Assembly: GCA_900545885.1 (NCBI GenBank)
Contig: URAF01000012.1
Coordinates: forward strand, 1 to 64,000
Direction: 5' to 3'
Source of the DNA: an uncultured Eubacteriales bacterium
GTDB lineage: Bacteria; Bacillota; Clostridia; Christensenellales; CAG-917
DNA length: 64,000 nt
The notes below the pieces were generated by a model, which was not told the origin of the DNA, searched no databases, and saw nothing but the letters and a program-made list of their open reading frames with translations. Positions 24,756 through 32,942 of this stretch are shown one piece after another (position 1 is the first letter of the stretch; each line of letters starts with the position of its first letter). A program made the translations under genes and the position numbers.

Positions 24756-25181
24756 ATGGAAAACAAATCGGTCGAAAACACAACTTTGTCGCCCGTTTTT
24801 CCTTTGGGCGAAATTTTCAACAGCGACAGTTTCAACGCACCCGTTCATCTTGCCTGGCTGGTATCTCCCGACAGTCCTCTGAACTGCCCCGTCTGCAACG
24901 TATCTTTCGAAGCGGGCGTAAGAAACAACTGGCACGTTCACCCGGGCGGACAAATTCTGTTGGTTACGGCGGGTAAGGGTTACTATCAGGAATACGGCAA
25001 ACCCGCGCGCATAATTCAAAAAGGCGACGTTGTGGAAATTCCCGCAAACGTCAAACATTGGCACGGCGCCGGCAAATGCTCGTCGATGTCGCATATCTCG
25101 ATTGAAACCAACCGCGACAAAGGATCGGTCGAGTGGCTGGAACCCCTGTCCCAAGCCGAATACGACGCTCTTCCCGAATAG
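24756..25181 (+). CDS. cupin-domain protein (141 aa)
   Basis: This is a single beta-barrel cupin. Motif 1 NNWHVHPGGQILLVTAGKG (about 50-68) carries the two metal-binding His, and motif 2 GDVVEIPANVKHWHGA (about 83-98) supplies the third His. It is probably a small metal-dependent enzyme or sensor of the cupin_2 class found beside flavoproteins and MerR regulators. The start at MENK was chosen for GGACAGGAGG just upstream. It leads an operon with MerR and an iron-sulfur-flavoprotein-like gene under the palindromic MerR promoter, which points to a stress or electrophile response. Substrate unknown. Confidence 0.85.
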   Translation: MENKSVENTTLSPVFPLGEIFNSDSFNAPVHLAWLVSPDSPLNCPVCNVSFEAGVRNNWHVHPGGQILLVTAGKGYYQEYGKPARIIQKGDVVEIPANVKHWHGAGKCSSMSHISIETNRDKGSVEWLEPLSQAEYDALPE

Positions 25182-25184
25182 ACT

Positions 25185-25577
25185 ATGACCATAAAACAAG
25201 TATCTGAAAAATACGGCATAAGCACCGACACTCTGCGCTACTACGAAAAGTGGGGACTTATCCCCGCCGTAAACAGAAAGGCAAACGGCATACGTGACTA
25301 TACCGACTACGACTGCGGTTGGGTGGAATTTGTCATGTGCATGCGCAATGCTGGACTTGCCGTCGAAGTGATATCCGAATACGTTTCGCTGTTTTTGCAA
25401 GGCAACTCCACCACGGAACAGCGAAAAGCGTTGCTGATATCCGAACGGGAAAAACTTGCGCACAAACTTGAACTCATGCGTGCCACGCTTGACAGACTTG
25501 ACCGAAAAATAGAGTCGTACGAAGCACTCGTGGCACAGAAAGAACAACAACTCAAAATCAATAAGGAGAAACAATGA
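25185..25577 (+). CDS. MerR-family regulator (130 aa)
   Basis: The N-terminal MerR winged helix (MTIKQVSEKYGISTDTLRYYEKWGLIP, then RDYTDYD) is followed by the dimerising coiled coil (about 80-120). The metal-binding Cys of MerR/CueR types are missing, so it belongs with the effector- or aldehyde-responsive branch (AdhR/YraB-like), whose operators look like the palindrome at 24711-24728. It lies three bases after the cupin gene and overlaps the flavoprotein gene by ATGA, so it is autoregulated as part of its own operon. Confidence 0.9.
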   Translation: MTIKQVSEKYGISTDTLRYYEKWGLIPAVNRKANGIRDYTDYDCGWVEFVMCMRNAGLAVEVISEYVSLFLQGNSTTEQRKALLISEREKLAHKLELMRATLDRLDRKIESYEALVAQKEQQLKINKEKQ

Positions 25578-26104
25578 AAAACGTACTTATAATATCTTCG
25601 AGCCCCAGAAGAAACGGCAACTCCGACACTCTTGCCGAAGAATTTGCACGCGGAGCGCGCGAGAGCGGAAACAAAGTCAAAAAGGTATTCCTTGCCGACA
25701 AGAACATAGGTTACTGCACGGGTTGCGGAGCCTGTGTGTCGTCGGGAGTATGCTCGCAAAACGACGACATGTCCGACCTTATCGACGATATGCAGAACGC
25801 CGACGTCGTGGTCTTTGCAACACCCGTATACTTCTACACGATGTGCGGACAGATGAAAACGTTTATCGACAGACTGTGCCCCGCATACGAAAGTCTTGGC
25901 AACAAGGATTATTACATCATCGCGACGGCGGCGGAAACGGACGCGTCGGTACTGAAAAGAACGGTGAACGAATTCGGCGGCTTCTTCGATTGTCTGGACA
26001 ATCCCAACGTAAAACCCGCAATACTCGGAACGGGCGCATGGCAGGCGGGAGAAATTTCCGCGAAGTTCAGAAAACAGGCTTACGAAACCGGCAAGAACGT
26101 CTGA
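25574..26104 (+). CDS. NADPH-dependent FMN reductase / iron-sulfur flavoprotein-like (176 aa)
   Basis: The flavodoxin-like fold starts with the phosphate-binding loop SSSPRRNGNSDTLAEEF. A compact cysteine motif C-x2-C-x2-C-x5-C (YCTGCGACVSSGVCSQ, about 51-66) matches the cluster motif of iron-sulfur flavoproteins, followed by TPVYFYTMCGQMKTFIDR. It probably transfers electrons from NAD(P)H or ferredoxin to quinones, nitro compounds or oxidants. Its ATG overlaps the MerR stop, so it is the last gene of the MerR-controlled operon; the terminator at 26231-26274 follows. Confidence 0.88.
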   Translation: MKNVLIISSSPRRNGNSDTLAEEFARGARESGNKVKKVFLADKNIGYCTGCGACVSSGVCSQNDDMSDLIDDMQNADVVVFATPVYFYTMCGQMKTFIDRLCPAYESLGNKDYYIIATAAETDASVLKRTVNEFGGFFDCLDNPNVKPAILGTGAWQAGEISAKFRKQAYETGKNV

Positions 26105-26230
26105 GCCGACAAACCCCTACTGCACCGCCTTCGGAACACTTCGGAGCACTGAACCTTTTACGTTTTTGGGTCAAATTTATTAAGAAAGTTACGTAAGCGC
26201 CGCAGCAAACATCTATCGCAAAACAACAAA

Positions 26231-26274
26231 AAAGCCGTTTTATCTGCGTAAATTCGTTGATAAAACGGCTTTTT
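26231..26274. terminator. bidirectional terminator
   Basis: AAAAGCCGTTTTAT (26231-26244) pairs perfectly with ATAAAACGGCTTTT (26261-26274), between the flavoprotein gene and the convergent MATE gene. The 301-base gap 26105-26405 contains nothing else that I can identify. Confidence 0.85.
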
Positions 26275-26405
26275 CTGCATTATTTTGTGTCCTTAATTTG
26301 TTTATTTTGCAAACGGTTTACGTAAAATCGCGTGTTCGCTCTTTTCACTTTATGGCTGTTTCTGTCACAAGACCTGAAATCGAAGTTTTCGGTGCATTCT
26401 GCCCG

Positions 26406-27773
26406 CTAGTCGTTCTCGGTCGCAGTGTAACGCGCCCTGCGGTATTCGGGAACACCCGAGCACAAAAAAGTTTCTTTGCGCGACACCACGGATATACAGA
26501 TTATCGCAAGAATAAGTCCTATCGTTTCCGCAACCACGAAGGACAGCCACGCGCCCGTCATTCCCGCAAGCGACGACATCAGAAACGCCATCGGTATGAT
26601 TGCTATCCAACCCCTTGTCAACGTTACCGCAAAAGCCGGTCTGGGCTGGTCCGTCGCACTCATATAGTTCGACAGTATTATGCTGACCCCCGCTGGCAGG
26701 AAACTTATGAAATAAAGCCTCATACCGCCCGACGCTATCTCCGTGAGATTGGGCGCCTGTTGCCGATTGAAAAGCGCGGCGATTTCTTCGGCAAATATTC
26801 CGCATACGGTGTACACCACCGCACCGACGGCAACCGCTGTTCCTATCGCGTAGATCAGAATTTTGTGCAGGTTGCGCCTGTCGCCCTTTCCGTAGTACAT
26901 ACTTTCCACGGGCTGACTGCCCTGCGCTATACCCGTAAAAACGCCGATTACGACTATCGCTATGTTTGCCGTAACACCGTATGCCGCAACGCCGACGTTG
27001 CCCGCAAGGTCAAGCATAATGTAGTTGAATACTAGCATAACGACGCCCGTCGACAGTTCGGTGAGCAACGCGGGTACACCGAGCGCAACCGTTCTGCCCG
27101 CCTCGCGCGCAGAAAAGCGCATGCGCACGAACTTGACGTTGTTCTTTTTGAGCCAGAAATGAAAGGACTGAAAGGTCAGACTTATGAAAGGAGCAATACA
27201 GGTCGCAAGCGCGGCGCCGAACATTCCGAGCCCCAACGGGAATATGAAAACGTAGTCCAGCAAAACGTTTGAAAGACTGCCGACTACCATACCCGTCATG
27301 GCAAGACGCGGAGCGTTGTCGTTGCGCAGGAAACCGAGGAAAACGTTGTTCATTACGAACAGCGGAGAAAACGCAAGCAGCGTGCGCAGATATTCGGACG
27401 TAAGCCCTATCGTTTCGGAGTCGGCGCCCAAAAGATAAGAAAGAGGCACCGCCGCCGAAGCGCCGATTACCGCGTATAATACGGATATTATCAGTCCTAT
27501 GATTACGCTTTGAGTATATACTCTGTTCGCGCGCGCGGTTTCACGCCCCGCCGACAGAATGCTGTAAAGCGTCCCGCCGCCCATACCGAGCATAAGACCC
27601 GTGCCGTTTACCAGACTGAAAGCGGGAATTGCAAAATTGAGCGCGGCAAGTCCGAGTTCGCCGATGCCGCCCGCTATAAAATAAGTATCCGCCAGAATGT
27701 AGCTTGAAAGAGCTATCATTCCGAGCACGTTCAGGGATACGTATTTTACAAACAGTTTACCCGCGCTTTTCAT
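26406..27773 (-). CDS. MATE-family multidrug exporter (455 aa)
   Basis: Twelve hydrophobic segments in two related halves. The first half opens with LSSYILADTYFIAGGIGELGLAALNFAIPAF, typical of the MepA-like branch. These antiporters expel cationic drugs or metabolites in exchange for Na+ or H+. The second ATG (MKSAGKL) is preferred because CGGAGA lies eight bases upstream of it. It is a single gene with its own promoter at 27841-27869, divergent from the lipid kinase. The actual substrate cannot be told from sequence. Confidence 0.88.
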   Translation of the reverse strand: MKSAGKLFVKYVSLNVLGMIALSSYILADTYFIAGGIGELGLAALNFAIPAFSLVNGTGLMLGMGGGTLYSILSAGRETARANRVYTQSVIIGLIISVLYAVIGASAAVPLSYLLGADSETIGLTSEYLRTLLAFSPLFVMNNVFLGFLRNDNAPRLAMTGMVVGSLSNVLLDYVFIFPLGLGMFGAALATCIAPFISLTFQSFHFWLKKNNVKFVRMRFSAREAGRTVALGVPALLTELSTGVVMLVFNYIMLDLAGNVGVAAYGVTANIAIVVIGVFTGIAQGSQPVESMYYGKGDRRNLHKILIYAIGTAVAVGAVVYTVCGIFAEEIAALFNRQQAPNLTEIASGGMRLYFISFLPAGVSIILSNYMSATDQPRPAFAVTLTRGWIAIIPMAFLMSSLAGMTGAWLSFVVAETIGLILAIICISVVSRKETFLCSGVPEYRRARYTATEND

Positions 27774-27840
27774 TTGCATTTCTCCGAAAAAATCCTACTT
27801 TTAAGTGACATTTTGCTACATTTTGCCATACAGCGGCACA

Positions 27841-27869
27841 ATTCTAGCAAAGTGAGCGTGATATGTCAA
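27841..27869 (-). promoter_or_regulatory. promoter of the MATE gene
   Basis: On the minus strand TTGACA (27864-27869), 17 bases, TAGAAT (27841-27846). Confidence 0.7.
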
Positions 27870-27924
27870 CGACGAAACGTAAAAGGATTGTAATATTTTG
27901 TAAAAAAGCATTGCTGCAAGCCGC

Positions 27925-27953
27925 TTGACATATAATCGTCAATATCATACAAT
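27925..27953 (+). promoter_or_regulatory. promoter of the lipid kinase gene
   Basis: TTGACA (27925-27930), 17 bases, TACAAT (27948-27953); ATG at 27992. Confidence 0.7.
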
Positions 27954-27991
27954 GTCCTTAATATCCATACATTCGGGGGAGTTTGTCAATT

Positions 27992-28858
27992 ATGTACGAT
28001 ATAATCATCAATCCCATCGGCGGCAAAGGTAAAAGTCTGAAAGCACTTGCCATAGTCGAAGAAACACTCAAAGCCAACGGCGCGCAGTACACCGTCCACA
28101 ATACAACTCACGCAGGACACGCAACGAAACTCGCCCGCGAACTTTCCGCAAAACCCGACACGAAACTCATCGTAATGGGCGGCGACGGTTCGTTCAACGA
28201 AGTCCTTAACGGCATTGAAAACTTCGACAACGTGACGCTCGGCATAATCGCCTGCGGAACGGGCAACGACTTTATCCGCGCAAGCCACCACCCCGCCAAA
28301 GTCAAGGACGCAATCGACCTTATTCTGAAAGGCAACGTCGGTTACGTCGACTATATCGACCTCGGCACTCGCCGCTGCCTTAACGTAGCAGGCACGGGAA
28401 TGGACGTCGACGTTCTTGTGCGTTACGCCAACATGAAAGCCTTCAAAGGCAAAGCCAAATATTACGCCTCGCTCATCGATACGCTCATTCACCTTAAATT
28501 CCATCATCTGCGTCTTACAATCGACGGCAAAACAATGGAAAAGACGGTGTTTATGATAGGCGTAGGCAACGGCAGCTGTATCGGCGGCGGAATGCCCATA
28601 TGCGCCAACGCAGTCGTGGACGACGGACTGCTCGACGTGGTACTCGTCAACGAAATCAAAAAACGTCAGATACCGGGCATGCTGCTCAAATTCCTGAAAG
28701 GCAAACACATCGGACAGCCCTGCACCGAAGAATACAGAGCCAAAGAAGTTTGTATCGAAAGCCTTGACGGAGGCAAAATCGAAACGGACGGCGAAATCGT
28801 CGACGAACAGAAACTCAACTGCAAAGTGGTGCACAACGTACTCAAAGTTTTCAGATAA
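27992..28858 (+). CDS. diacylglycerol/lipid kinase, DagK/YegS family (288 aa)
   Basis: The catalytic motifs are the nucleotide loop VMGGDGSFNEVLNGI (about 54-68), ACGTGNDFIRA (about 82-92) and the C-terminal IETDGE. The start gives NPIGGKGKS at residues 6-14, the normal N-terminal strand-loop. I use ATG 27992 rather than the TTG nine bases earlier because GGGGGA is correctly spaced only for the ATG. The family phosphorylates diacylglycerol or related lipids with ATP at the membrane and recycles lipid from envelope synthesis. It is a single gene ending in a terminator at 28909-28925. Confidence 0.9.
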   Translation: MYDIIINPIGGKGKSLKALAIVEETLKANGAQYTVHNTTHAGHATKLARELSAKPDTKLIVMGGDGSFNEVLNGIENFDNVTLGIIACGTGNDFIRASHHPAKVKDAIDLILKGNVGYVDYIDLGTRRCLNVAGTGMDVDVLVRYANMKAFKGKAKYYASLIDTLIHLKFHHLRLTIDGKTMEKTVFMIGVGNGSCIGGGMPICANAVVDDGLLDVVLVNEIKKRQIPGMLLKFLKGKHIGQPCTEEYRAKEVCIESLDGGKIETDGEIVDEQKLNCKVVHNVLKVFR

Positions 28859-28908
28859 GTCAACTGCACCGAAAATCGCAACAAAACAAATTACCATACA
28901 AAGCAAAA

Positions 28909-28925
28909 TCCCGCAATCCGCGGGA
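28909..28925 (+). terminator. terminator after the lipid kinase gene
   Basis: TCCCGC-AATCC-GCGGGA followed by CTTTTGCTT. The same 17-base stem-loop occurs at 29441-29457, after the next gene. Confidence 0.7.
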
Positions 28926-29059
28926 CTTTTGCTTAGATTATGTAATTTGCGGAAAGAACGACGTTCTTTATGCACACAGAAAAGTTAATCAAGTTGATTT
29001 GATTATAATCCAATATATTTGGAATGTCAATGTATTATTTTTGCTTTTTTGGAAAATAA

Positions 29060-29088
29060 TTCAACAAACTCAAACATTGCTTTACAAT
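29060..29088 (+). promoter_or_regulatory. promoter of the XRE gene, leaderless arrangement
   Basis: TTCAAC (29060-29065), 17 bases, TACAAT (29083-29088). The ATG is nine bases after the -10 box, without a ribosome binding site. Confidence 0.5.
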
Positions 29089-29097
29089 CCAATCAAT

Positions 29098-29436
29098 ATG
29101 ATTACTTTTGCCGAAAGATTGAAAACGTTGCGCGAAAAGCGCGGGCTGATGCAGAAAGCGGTGGCTGCCGATTTGAATATCGGCAACACTACTCTGTCCA
29201 ATTACGAACAGAACGTCAGTTCTCCAAACCCCGAAATTCTGGTATCCATTGCGGACTACTTCGACACTTCCGTCGATTACCTTTTGGGAAGAACGGATAA
29301 TCCCGCCCCGCATACCAACAACCTTTCGGAAACCGAAACGGATATGGTGCACCTTTATCGCTCACTCGGTGATGAAGGGAAAAGGGAACTTGCCGATTAC
29401 GCGGCTTTCCTTGCCAACAAGAAGAACAAAAAATGA
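29098..29436 (+). CDS. XRE-family HTH regulator (112 aa)
   Basis: The Cro/CI helix-turn-helix fills residues 5-60 (FAERLKTLREKRGLMQKAVAADL, then TTLSNYEQNVSSPNPEILVSIADYFDTSVDYLLGR). The C-terminal 45 residues form an acidic helical segment (SETETDMVHLYRSLGDEGKRELADYAAFL) seen in many small clostridial regulators, probably for dimerisation. No ribosome binding site precedes the ATG, and the -10 box is nine bases away. It stands alone between two identical terminators. Its targets are unknown. Confidence 0.85.
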   Translation: MITFAERLKTLREKRGLMQKAVAADLNIGNTTLSNYEQNVSSPNPEILVSIADYFDTSVDYLLGRTDNPAPHTNNLSETETDMVHLYRSLGDEGKRELADYAAFLANKKNKK

Positions 29437-29440
29437 AATT

Positions 29441-29457
29441 TCCCGCAATCCGCGGGA
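29441..29457 (+). terminator. terminator after the XRE gene
   Basis: TCCCGC-AATCC-GCGGGA followed by TTTTTT. The stem-loop is identical to the one at 28909-28925. The 316-base gap 29437-29752 holds this terminator and the next promoter, nothing else seen. Confidence 0.85.
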
Positions 29458-29671
29458 TTTTTTATGGCGAATTTTCGCAAAGTTTGCGGTTGTTTGTCAA
29501 AACTTTTCAGAATTTCTGATTACGGCGTGTATTACGGCACTTCGACAGTCCACTTTTCAAAAACCGACCGTACAGGTGGTATTTGTCTTCACCGTTTCGG
29601 ATTTGCCGCGTTGTAACATACCTTTTTTGCAAATTCAAAACCGACTATTCGGCAAAAACTTCTCAAAATGT

Positions 29672-29700
29672 TTGCATATTAAATATAATGATGTTAAAAT
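29672..29700 (+). promoter_or_regulatory. promoter of the alcohol dehydrogenase gene
   Basis: TTGCAT (29672-29677), 17 bases, TAAAAT (29695-29700). A 52-base leader ends in ACGGAGGA before ATG 29753. Confidence 0.55.
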
Positions 29701-29752
29701 GTAAACCAATAAATAATAAATATTATTTTAAGTCGTTTACGGAGGATTTAGA

Positions 29753-30961
29753 ATGAACGCATTGTACAAATTTTATTGCAGATGCTATCAGAAGGTAATG
29801 TATGTTGCCGAATGCTTCCTGCCCTGGCGTGTTCCCGAACAGATTTCGGGTGAAGGCAGCCTCAAAAAACTGCCTAAATTCGCCAAAAACAAGGGATTCA
29901 AGAGCGCGTTGGTCGTCACCGACGAAGTGCTTATGAAACTCGGTATGGCAGACCCCATCGTCGAAGGTTTCAAGGCTGAAGGTCTCGGCGTCGTCGTTTT
30001 CGACAAAGTCGTCCCCAACCCCACCATCACCAACATCGAAGACGGTCTCAAAATGTACAAAGAGAACAACTGCGACGTCATCATTGCACTCGGCGGCGGT
30101 TCGGCAATGGACTGCGCGAAAGGTATCGGCGCTCGCGTTGCACGCCCCAACAAACCCATTTCCAAGATGAAAGGCGTTCTCAAAGTCATGAAAAAACTTC
30201 CTCCGCTGGTCGCAATCCCCACCACTTCCGGTACGGGCAGCGAAGCAACTCTCGCGGCGGTTATCTCCAATCCCGAAACCCACGAGAAATACCCCATCAA
30301 CGACCCCGTTCTCATTCCTCACTATGCGGTTATGGACCCCCTGCTTACCGTAGGTCTTCCCAAACACATCACTTCCACTACGGGTATGGATGCACTTACC
30401 CACGCGGTTGAAGCGTACATAGGCAGCGAGAACACCAAGAACACCAAGAAATACGCAATCGAAGCAACCCAGCTTATCTTCAAATATCTAAAACGTGCTT
30501 ACGACAACGGTCAGGACCTCGAAGCCAGAAACCAGATGCAGAAAGCGTCCCTGCTTGCAGGTATGGCATTCACCAGAGCGTACGTCGGTTACGTCCACGC
30601 AATGGCACACACCCTCGGCGGCTTCTACGGAGTGCCTCACGGCCACGCAAACGCGGTTATTCTTCCCCACGTCATCGAAGCGTACGGCGAAAAGGCATAC
30701 AAGAAACTTGCTGAACTTGCAGATGCAGTCGGCATCAAAGGCAACACCACGGCAGACAAAGCCAAAGCCTTCATTCAGGCCATCCGCGACATGAACGCAT
30801 ACATGGACATCCCCACCAAAATCGAAGGCAGATGGACAATCAAGGACGAAGACATTCCCACGATGGTCAAACGTGCACTCAAAGAAGGCAACCCCCTCTA
30901 CCCCGTTCCCGAAATCTGGGGCTACGAAGAGATGTACGCAATGTTCAAAAAAATCCAATAA
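29753..30961 (+). CDS. iron-containing alcohol dehydrogenase (402 aa)
   Basis: Group III (Fe-ADH) family. The nucleotide-binding GGGSAMDCAKGI lies near 118-129 and TTSGTGSEAT near 160-169. The metal site is formed by MDALTHAVEAY (Asp and His, about 211-221) and AHTLGGFYGVPHGHANAV (about 285-302, three His). It would interconvert aldehydes or ketones and alcohols with NAD(P)H in fermentation. The N-terminal 25 residues (YKFYCRCYQKVMYVAECFLPW) are a family extension seen in butanol-dehydrogenase-like members. It is a monocistronic gene with a strong ribosome binding site and a terminator at 30976-31002. The real substrate is not determined. Confidence 0.92.
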   Translation: MNALYKFYCRCYQKVMYVAECFLPWRVPEQISGEGSLKKLPKFAKNKGFKSALVVTDEVLMKLGMADPIVEGFKAEGLGVVVFDKVVPNPTITNIEDGLKMYKENNCDVIIALGGGSAMDCAKGIGARVARPNKPISKMKGVLKVMKKLPPLVAIPTTSGTGSEATLAAVISNPETHEKYPINDPVLIPHYAVMDPLLTVGLPKHITSTTGMDALTHAVEAYIGSENTKNTKKYAIEATQLIFKYLKRAYDNGQDLEARNQMQKASLLAGMAFTRAYVGYVHAMAHTLGGFYGVPHGHANAVILPHVIEAYGEKAYKKLAELADAVGIKGNTTADKAKAFIQAIRDMNAYMDIPTKIEGRWTIKDEDIPTMVKRALKEGNPLYPVPEIWGYEEMYAMFKKIQ

Positions 30962-30975
30962 GCGAAAAACAATTC

Positions 30976-31002
30976 AAAACGTTCCGCGATGCGGGGCGTT
31001 TT
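30976..31002 (+). terminator. terminator after the alcohol dehydrogenase gene
   Basis: AAAACG..CCGC-gat-GCGG..CGTTTT with two internal unpaired bases on each side, then a T-run. Confidence 0.8.
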
Positions 31003-31164
31003 TTTTGCCTTTTCACTGCTTTACCTTTTCACAACCTATGTTTTGTCGACAAGGCTTGACTTGTTTACAGCCGTTGCCTTCGTCACAACGTTTGTTTTTT
31101 CACTCCGCTTTATTCCTCTGCCCTGTTTATCTCACCTATCGAAAAAAGACGAGAGGACAAACAA

Positions 31165-31191
31165 AAAGCCGATGCTTTGCGCATCGGCTTT
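31165..31191. terminator. terminator of the GAPDH gene
   Basis: AAAGCCGATGC (31165-31175) pairs perfectly with GCATCGGCTTT (31181-31191). It lies 22 bases past the leftward GAPDH stop. Confidence 0.8.
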
Positions 31192-31213
31192 GATTTGATT
31201 TACGTTCGAAGGC

Positions 31214-32233
31214 TTACAGCTCTGCGAAGTATTTGATGGTGCGGACCATCTGGCTGGTGTAGCTGTTTTCATTGTCGTACCAGCTGACAACCTGAACCTG
31301 AGTGCAATCGAGTTCGGGCATGTATTTGACCATGGTCTGAGTTGCGTCGAACAGAGAACCGTAAGTCATACCGATGATGTCGCTGGAAACGATTTGGTCT
31401 TCGTTGTAACCGAAGGAATCGGACTGTGCGGCTTTCATTGCGGCGTTGATGTCTTCAACGGTGACGTTGCCTTTGCAGATTGCGACCAGGATGGTGGTGG
31501 AACCGGCGGGAACGGGGACGCGCTGTGCGGAGCCGATGAGTTTGCCGTTGAGTTCGGGGATAACAAGACCGATTGCTTTTGCTGCGCCGGTGCTGTTGGG
31601 AACGATGTTCACTGCTGCTGCACGAGCACGACGGAGGTCGCCTTTGCGATGAGGTCCGTCAAGAACCATTTGGTCACCGGTGTAGGCGTGAATGGTGCTC
31701 ATGATACCGCTTTCGATGGGGGCAAGTTTGTTGAGAGTTGCGGCCATAGGTGCGAGGCAGTTGGTGGTGCAGGAAGCTGCGGAAATGATGGTGTCCTCTT
31801 TGGTGAGGGTCTTTTCATTGACGCTGTAAACGATGGTGGGAAGGTCGTTGCCTGCGGGAGCGGAAATGACGACTTTCTTTGCACCTGCATCGATGTGAGC
31901 CTGCGCTTTTGCCTTGGAGGTGTAGAAACCGGTGCATTCGAGCACGACGTCTACGCCGATTTCTTTCCAGGGAAGGTCTGCGGCGTTCTTTTCGGCATAG
32001 ATTTTGATTTCTTTGCCGTCGACAACGATAGCACCGTCTTTCGCTTCGACTTTGTCGGCGAGAGCGTATCTGCCTTGTGCGCTGTCGTATTTGAGAAGAT
32101 GAGCAAGCATCTTCGCGTCGGTGAGGTCGTTGATTGCGACGATTTCATAACCGGGTGCTGCGAACATTTGTCTGAAAGCAAGACGACCGATTCTGCCGAA
32201 GCCGTTGATAGCAACTCTAACGTTTTTTGCCAT
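31214..32233 (-). CDS. gap: glyceraldehyde-3-phosphate dehydrogenase (339 aa)
   Basis: A complete NAD-dependent glycolytic GAPDH: Rossmann start INGFGRIGRLAFRQ (about 9-22), AINDLTD, catalytic ISAASCTTNCLAP with the active-site Cys near 154, STIHAYTGDQ with the catalytic His near 181, and the C-terminal SWYDNENSYTSQMVRT. The Asp in NDL suggests NAD preference. It oxidises glyceraldehyde-3-phosphate to 1,3-bisphosphoglycerate. It is monocistronic with its own promoter and an 80-base leader. Another glycolytic gene, the class II aldolase, lies about 2.2 kb away on the other strand. Confidence 0.97.
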   Translation of the reverse strand: MAKNVRVAINGFGRIGRLAFRQMFAAPGYEIVAINDLTDAKMLAHLLKYDSAQGRYALADKVEAKDGAIVVDGKEIKIYAEKNAADLPWKEIGVDVVLECTGFYTSKAKAQAHIDAGAKKVVISAPAGNDLPTIVYSVNEKTLTKEDTIISAASCTTNCLAPMAATLNKLAPIESGIMSTIHAYTGDQMVLDGPHRKGDLRRARAAAVNIVPNSTGAAKAIGLVIPELNGKLIGSAQRVPVPAGSTTILVAICKGNVTVEDINAAMKAAQSDSFGYNEDQIVSSDIIGMTYGSLFDATQTMVKYMPELDCTQVQVVSWYDNENSYTSQMVRTIKYFAEL

Positions 32234-32308
32234 AATATGATTCCTCCAAAAGGTTTTTTCAAATTAGTTTTACGGGTAAACGAATTTAAAGCCCGTTTAC
32301 GTTGATAT

Positions 32309-32337
32309 ATTGTACATAGTTTATGAAAAAAAGACAA
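32309..32337 (-). promoter_or_regulatory. gap: promoter of the GAPDH gene
   Basis: On the minus strand TTGTCT (32332-32337), 17 bases, TACAAT (32309-32314). The leader contains two mutually exclusive stems: ACGGG/CCCGT (32272-32276 with 32292-32296) and GTAAAC/GTTTAC (32276-32281 with 32295-32300). Confidence 0.65.
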
Positions 32338-32440
32338 GCAAATTCACCCACAAATTTGACAAAAACAAACCCTCCTCTCGGAGGGCTGTAAATATAATAA
32401 CACAAGCGTTAAATATCATTAAACTTTTGCCGAGTTCGGA

Positions 32441-32842
32441 TTATTTCGAATGCACTTGTTCAAGCATATTGTTATTCGTGTCATAAACCAGATAAATGGC
32501 ATCGTTTTTAAACACAATCAGATTGAAAAATGCCTGCGTCAATGTGCCTCTCGACGTAACGACACAATGTTGGGTTTGATTGGGATTTATTTCAAAAATT
32601 TTGCCGATTTTGGTTGTAGTACCATTCAATTCTATCCTGACTTTCAATCGTTGGGACGAATTGTTTGTAATATCGCATTCGAATGTTGCAACAATAGAAT
32701 CCCCAGAATTAAACGTATTGCACTGCTCATTGCTCACGGTGATGTATTTATTTTCGTCGGAACCGATACCATCACACGCAACCAGCCCCAAACACAAACA
32801 ACATACCAACACAATCATTACAATACTTACTGCTTTTCTCAC
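32441..32842 (-). CDS. small lipoprotein of unknown function (133 aa)
   Basis: I set the start at GTG 32842, where AGGAGGGTA is correctly spaced and the signal peptide (RKAVSIVMIVLVCCLCL) begins; the lipobox is GLVAC. The mature protein is a small beta-sandwich-like domain (ATFECDITNNSSQRLKVRIELNG near the middle), similar in pattern to DUF4352/FxLYD-type extracellular domains, but I cannot name a family. It is expressed divergently from an XRE regulator, with two TGAC-N5-GTCA dyads in the 100-base gap, so that regulator probably controls it. Confidence 0.75.
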   Translation of the reverse strand: MRKAVSIVMIVLVCCLCLGLVACDGIGSDENKYITVSNEQCNTFNSGDSIVATFECDITNNSSQRLKVRIELNGTTTKIGKIFEINPNQTQHCVVTSRGTLTQAFFNLIVFKNDAIYLVYDTNNNMLEQVHSK

Positions 32843-32888
32843 TTTACTACCCTCCTTTATAAAATTTTCCCGTGAGAACAATATAATT

Positions 32889-32935
32889 ATGACGCATTGT
32901 CATATTTTGTCAAGAAATTTTATGACAAAATGTCA
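32889..32935. promoter_or_regulatory. paired TGAC-N5-GTCA dyads in a divergent promoter region
   Basis: TGACGCATTGTCA (32890-32902) and TGACAAAATGTCA (32923-32935) are matching 13-base dyads, about three helical turns apart. On the minus strand TTGACA (32907-32912) faces the lipoprotein gene. On the plus strand TTGTCA (32897-32902) and TATGAC (32921-32926) face the XRE gene. Confidence 0.65.
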
Positions 32936-32942
32936 TTGACCT

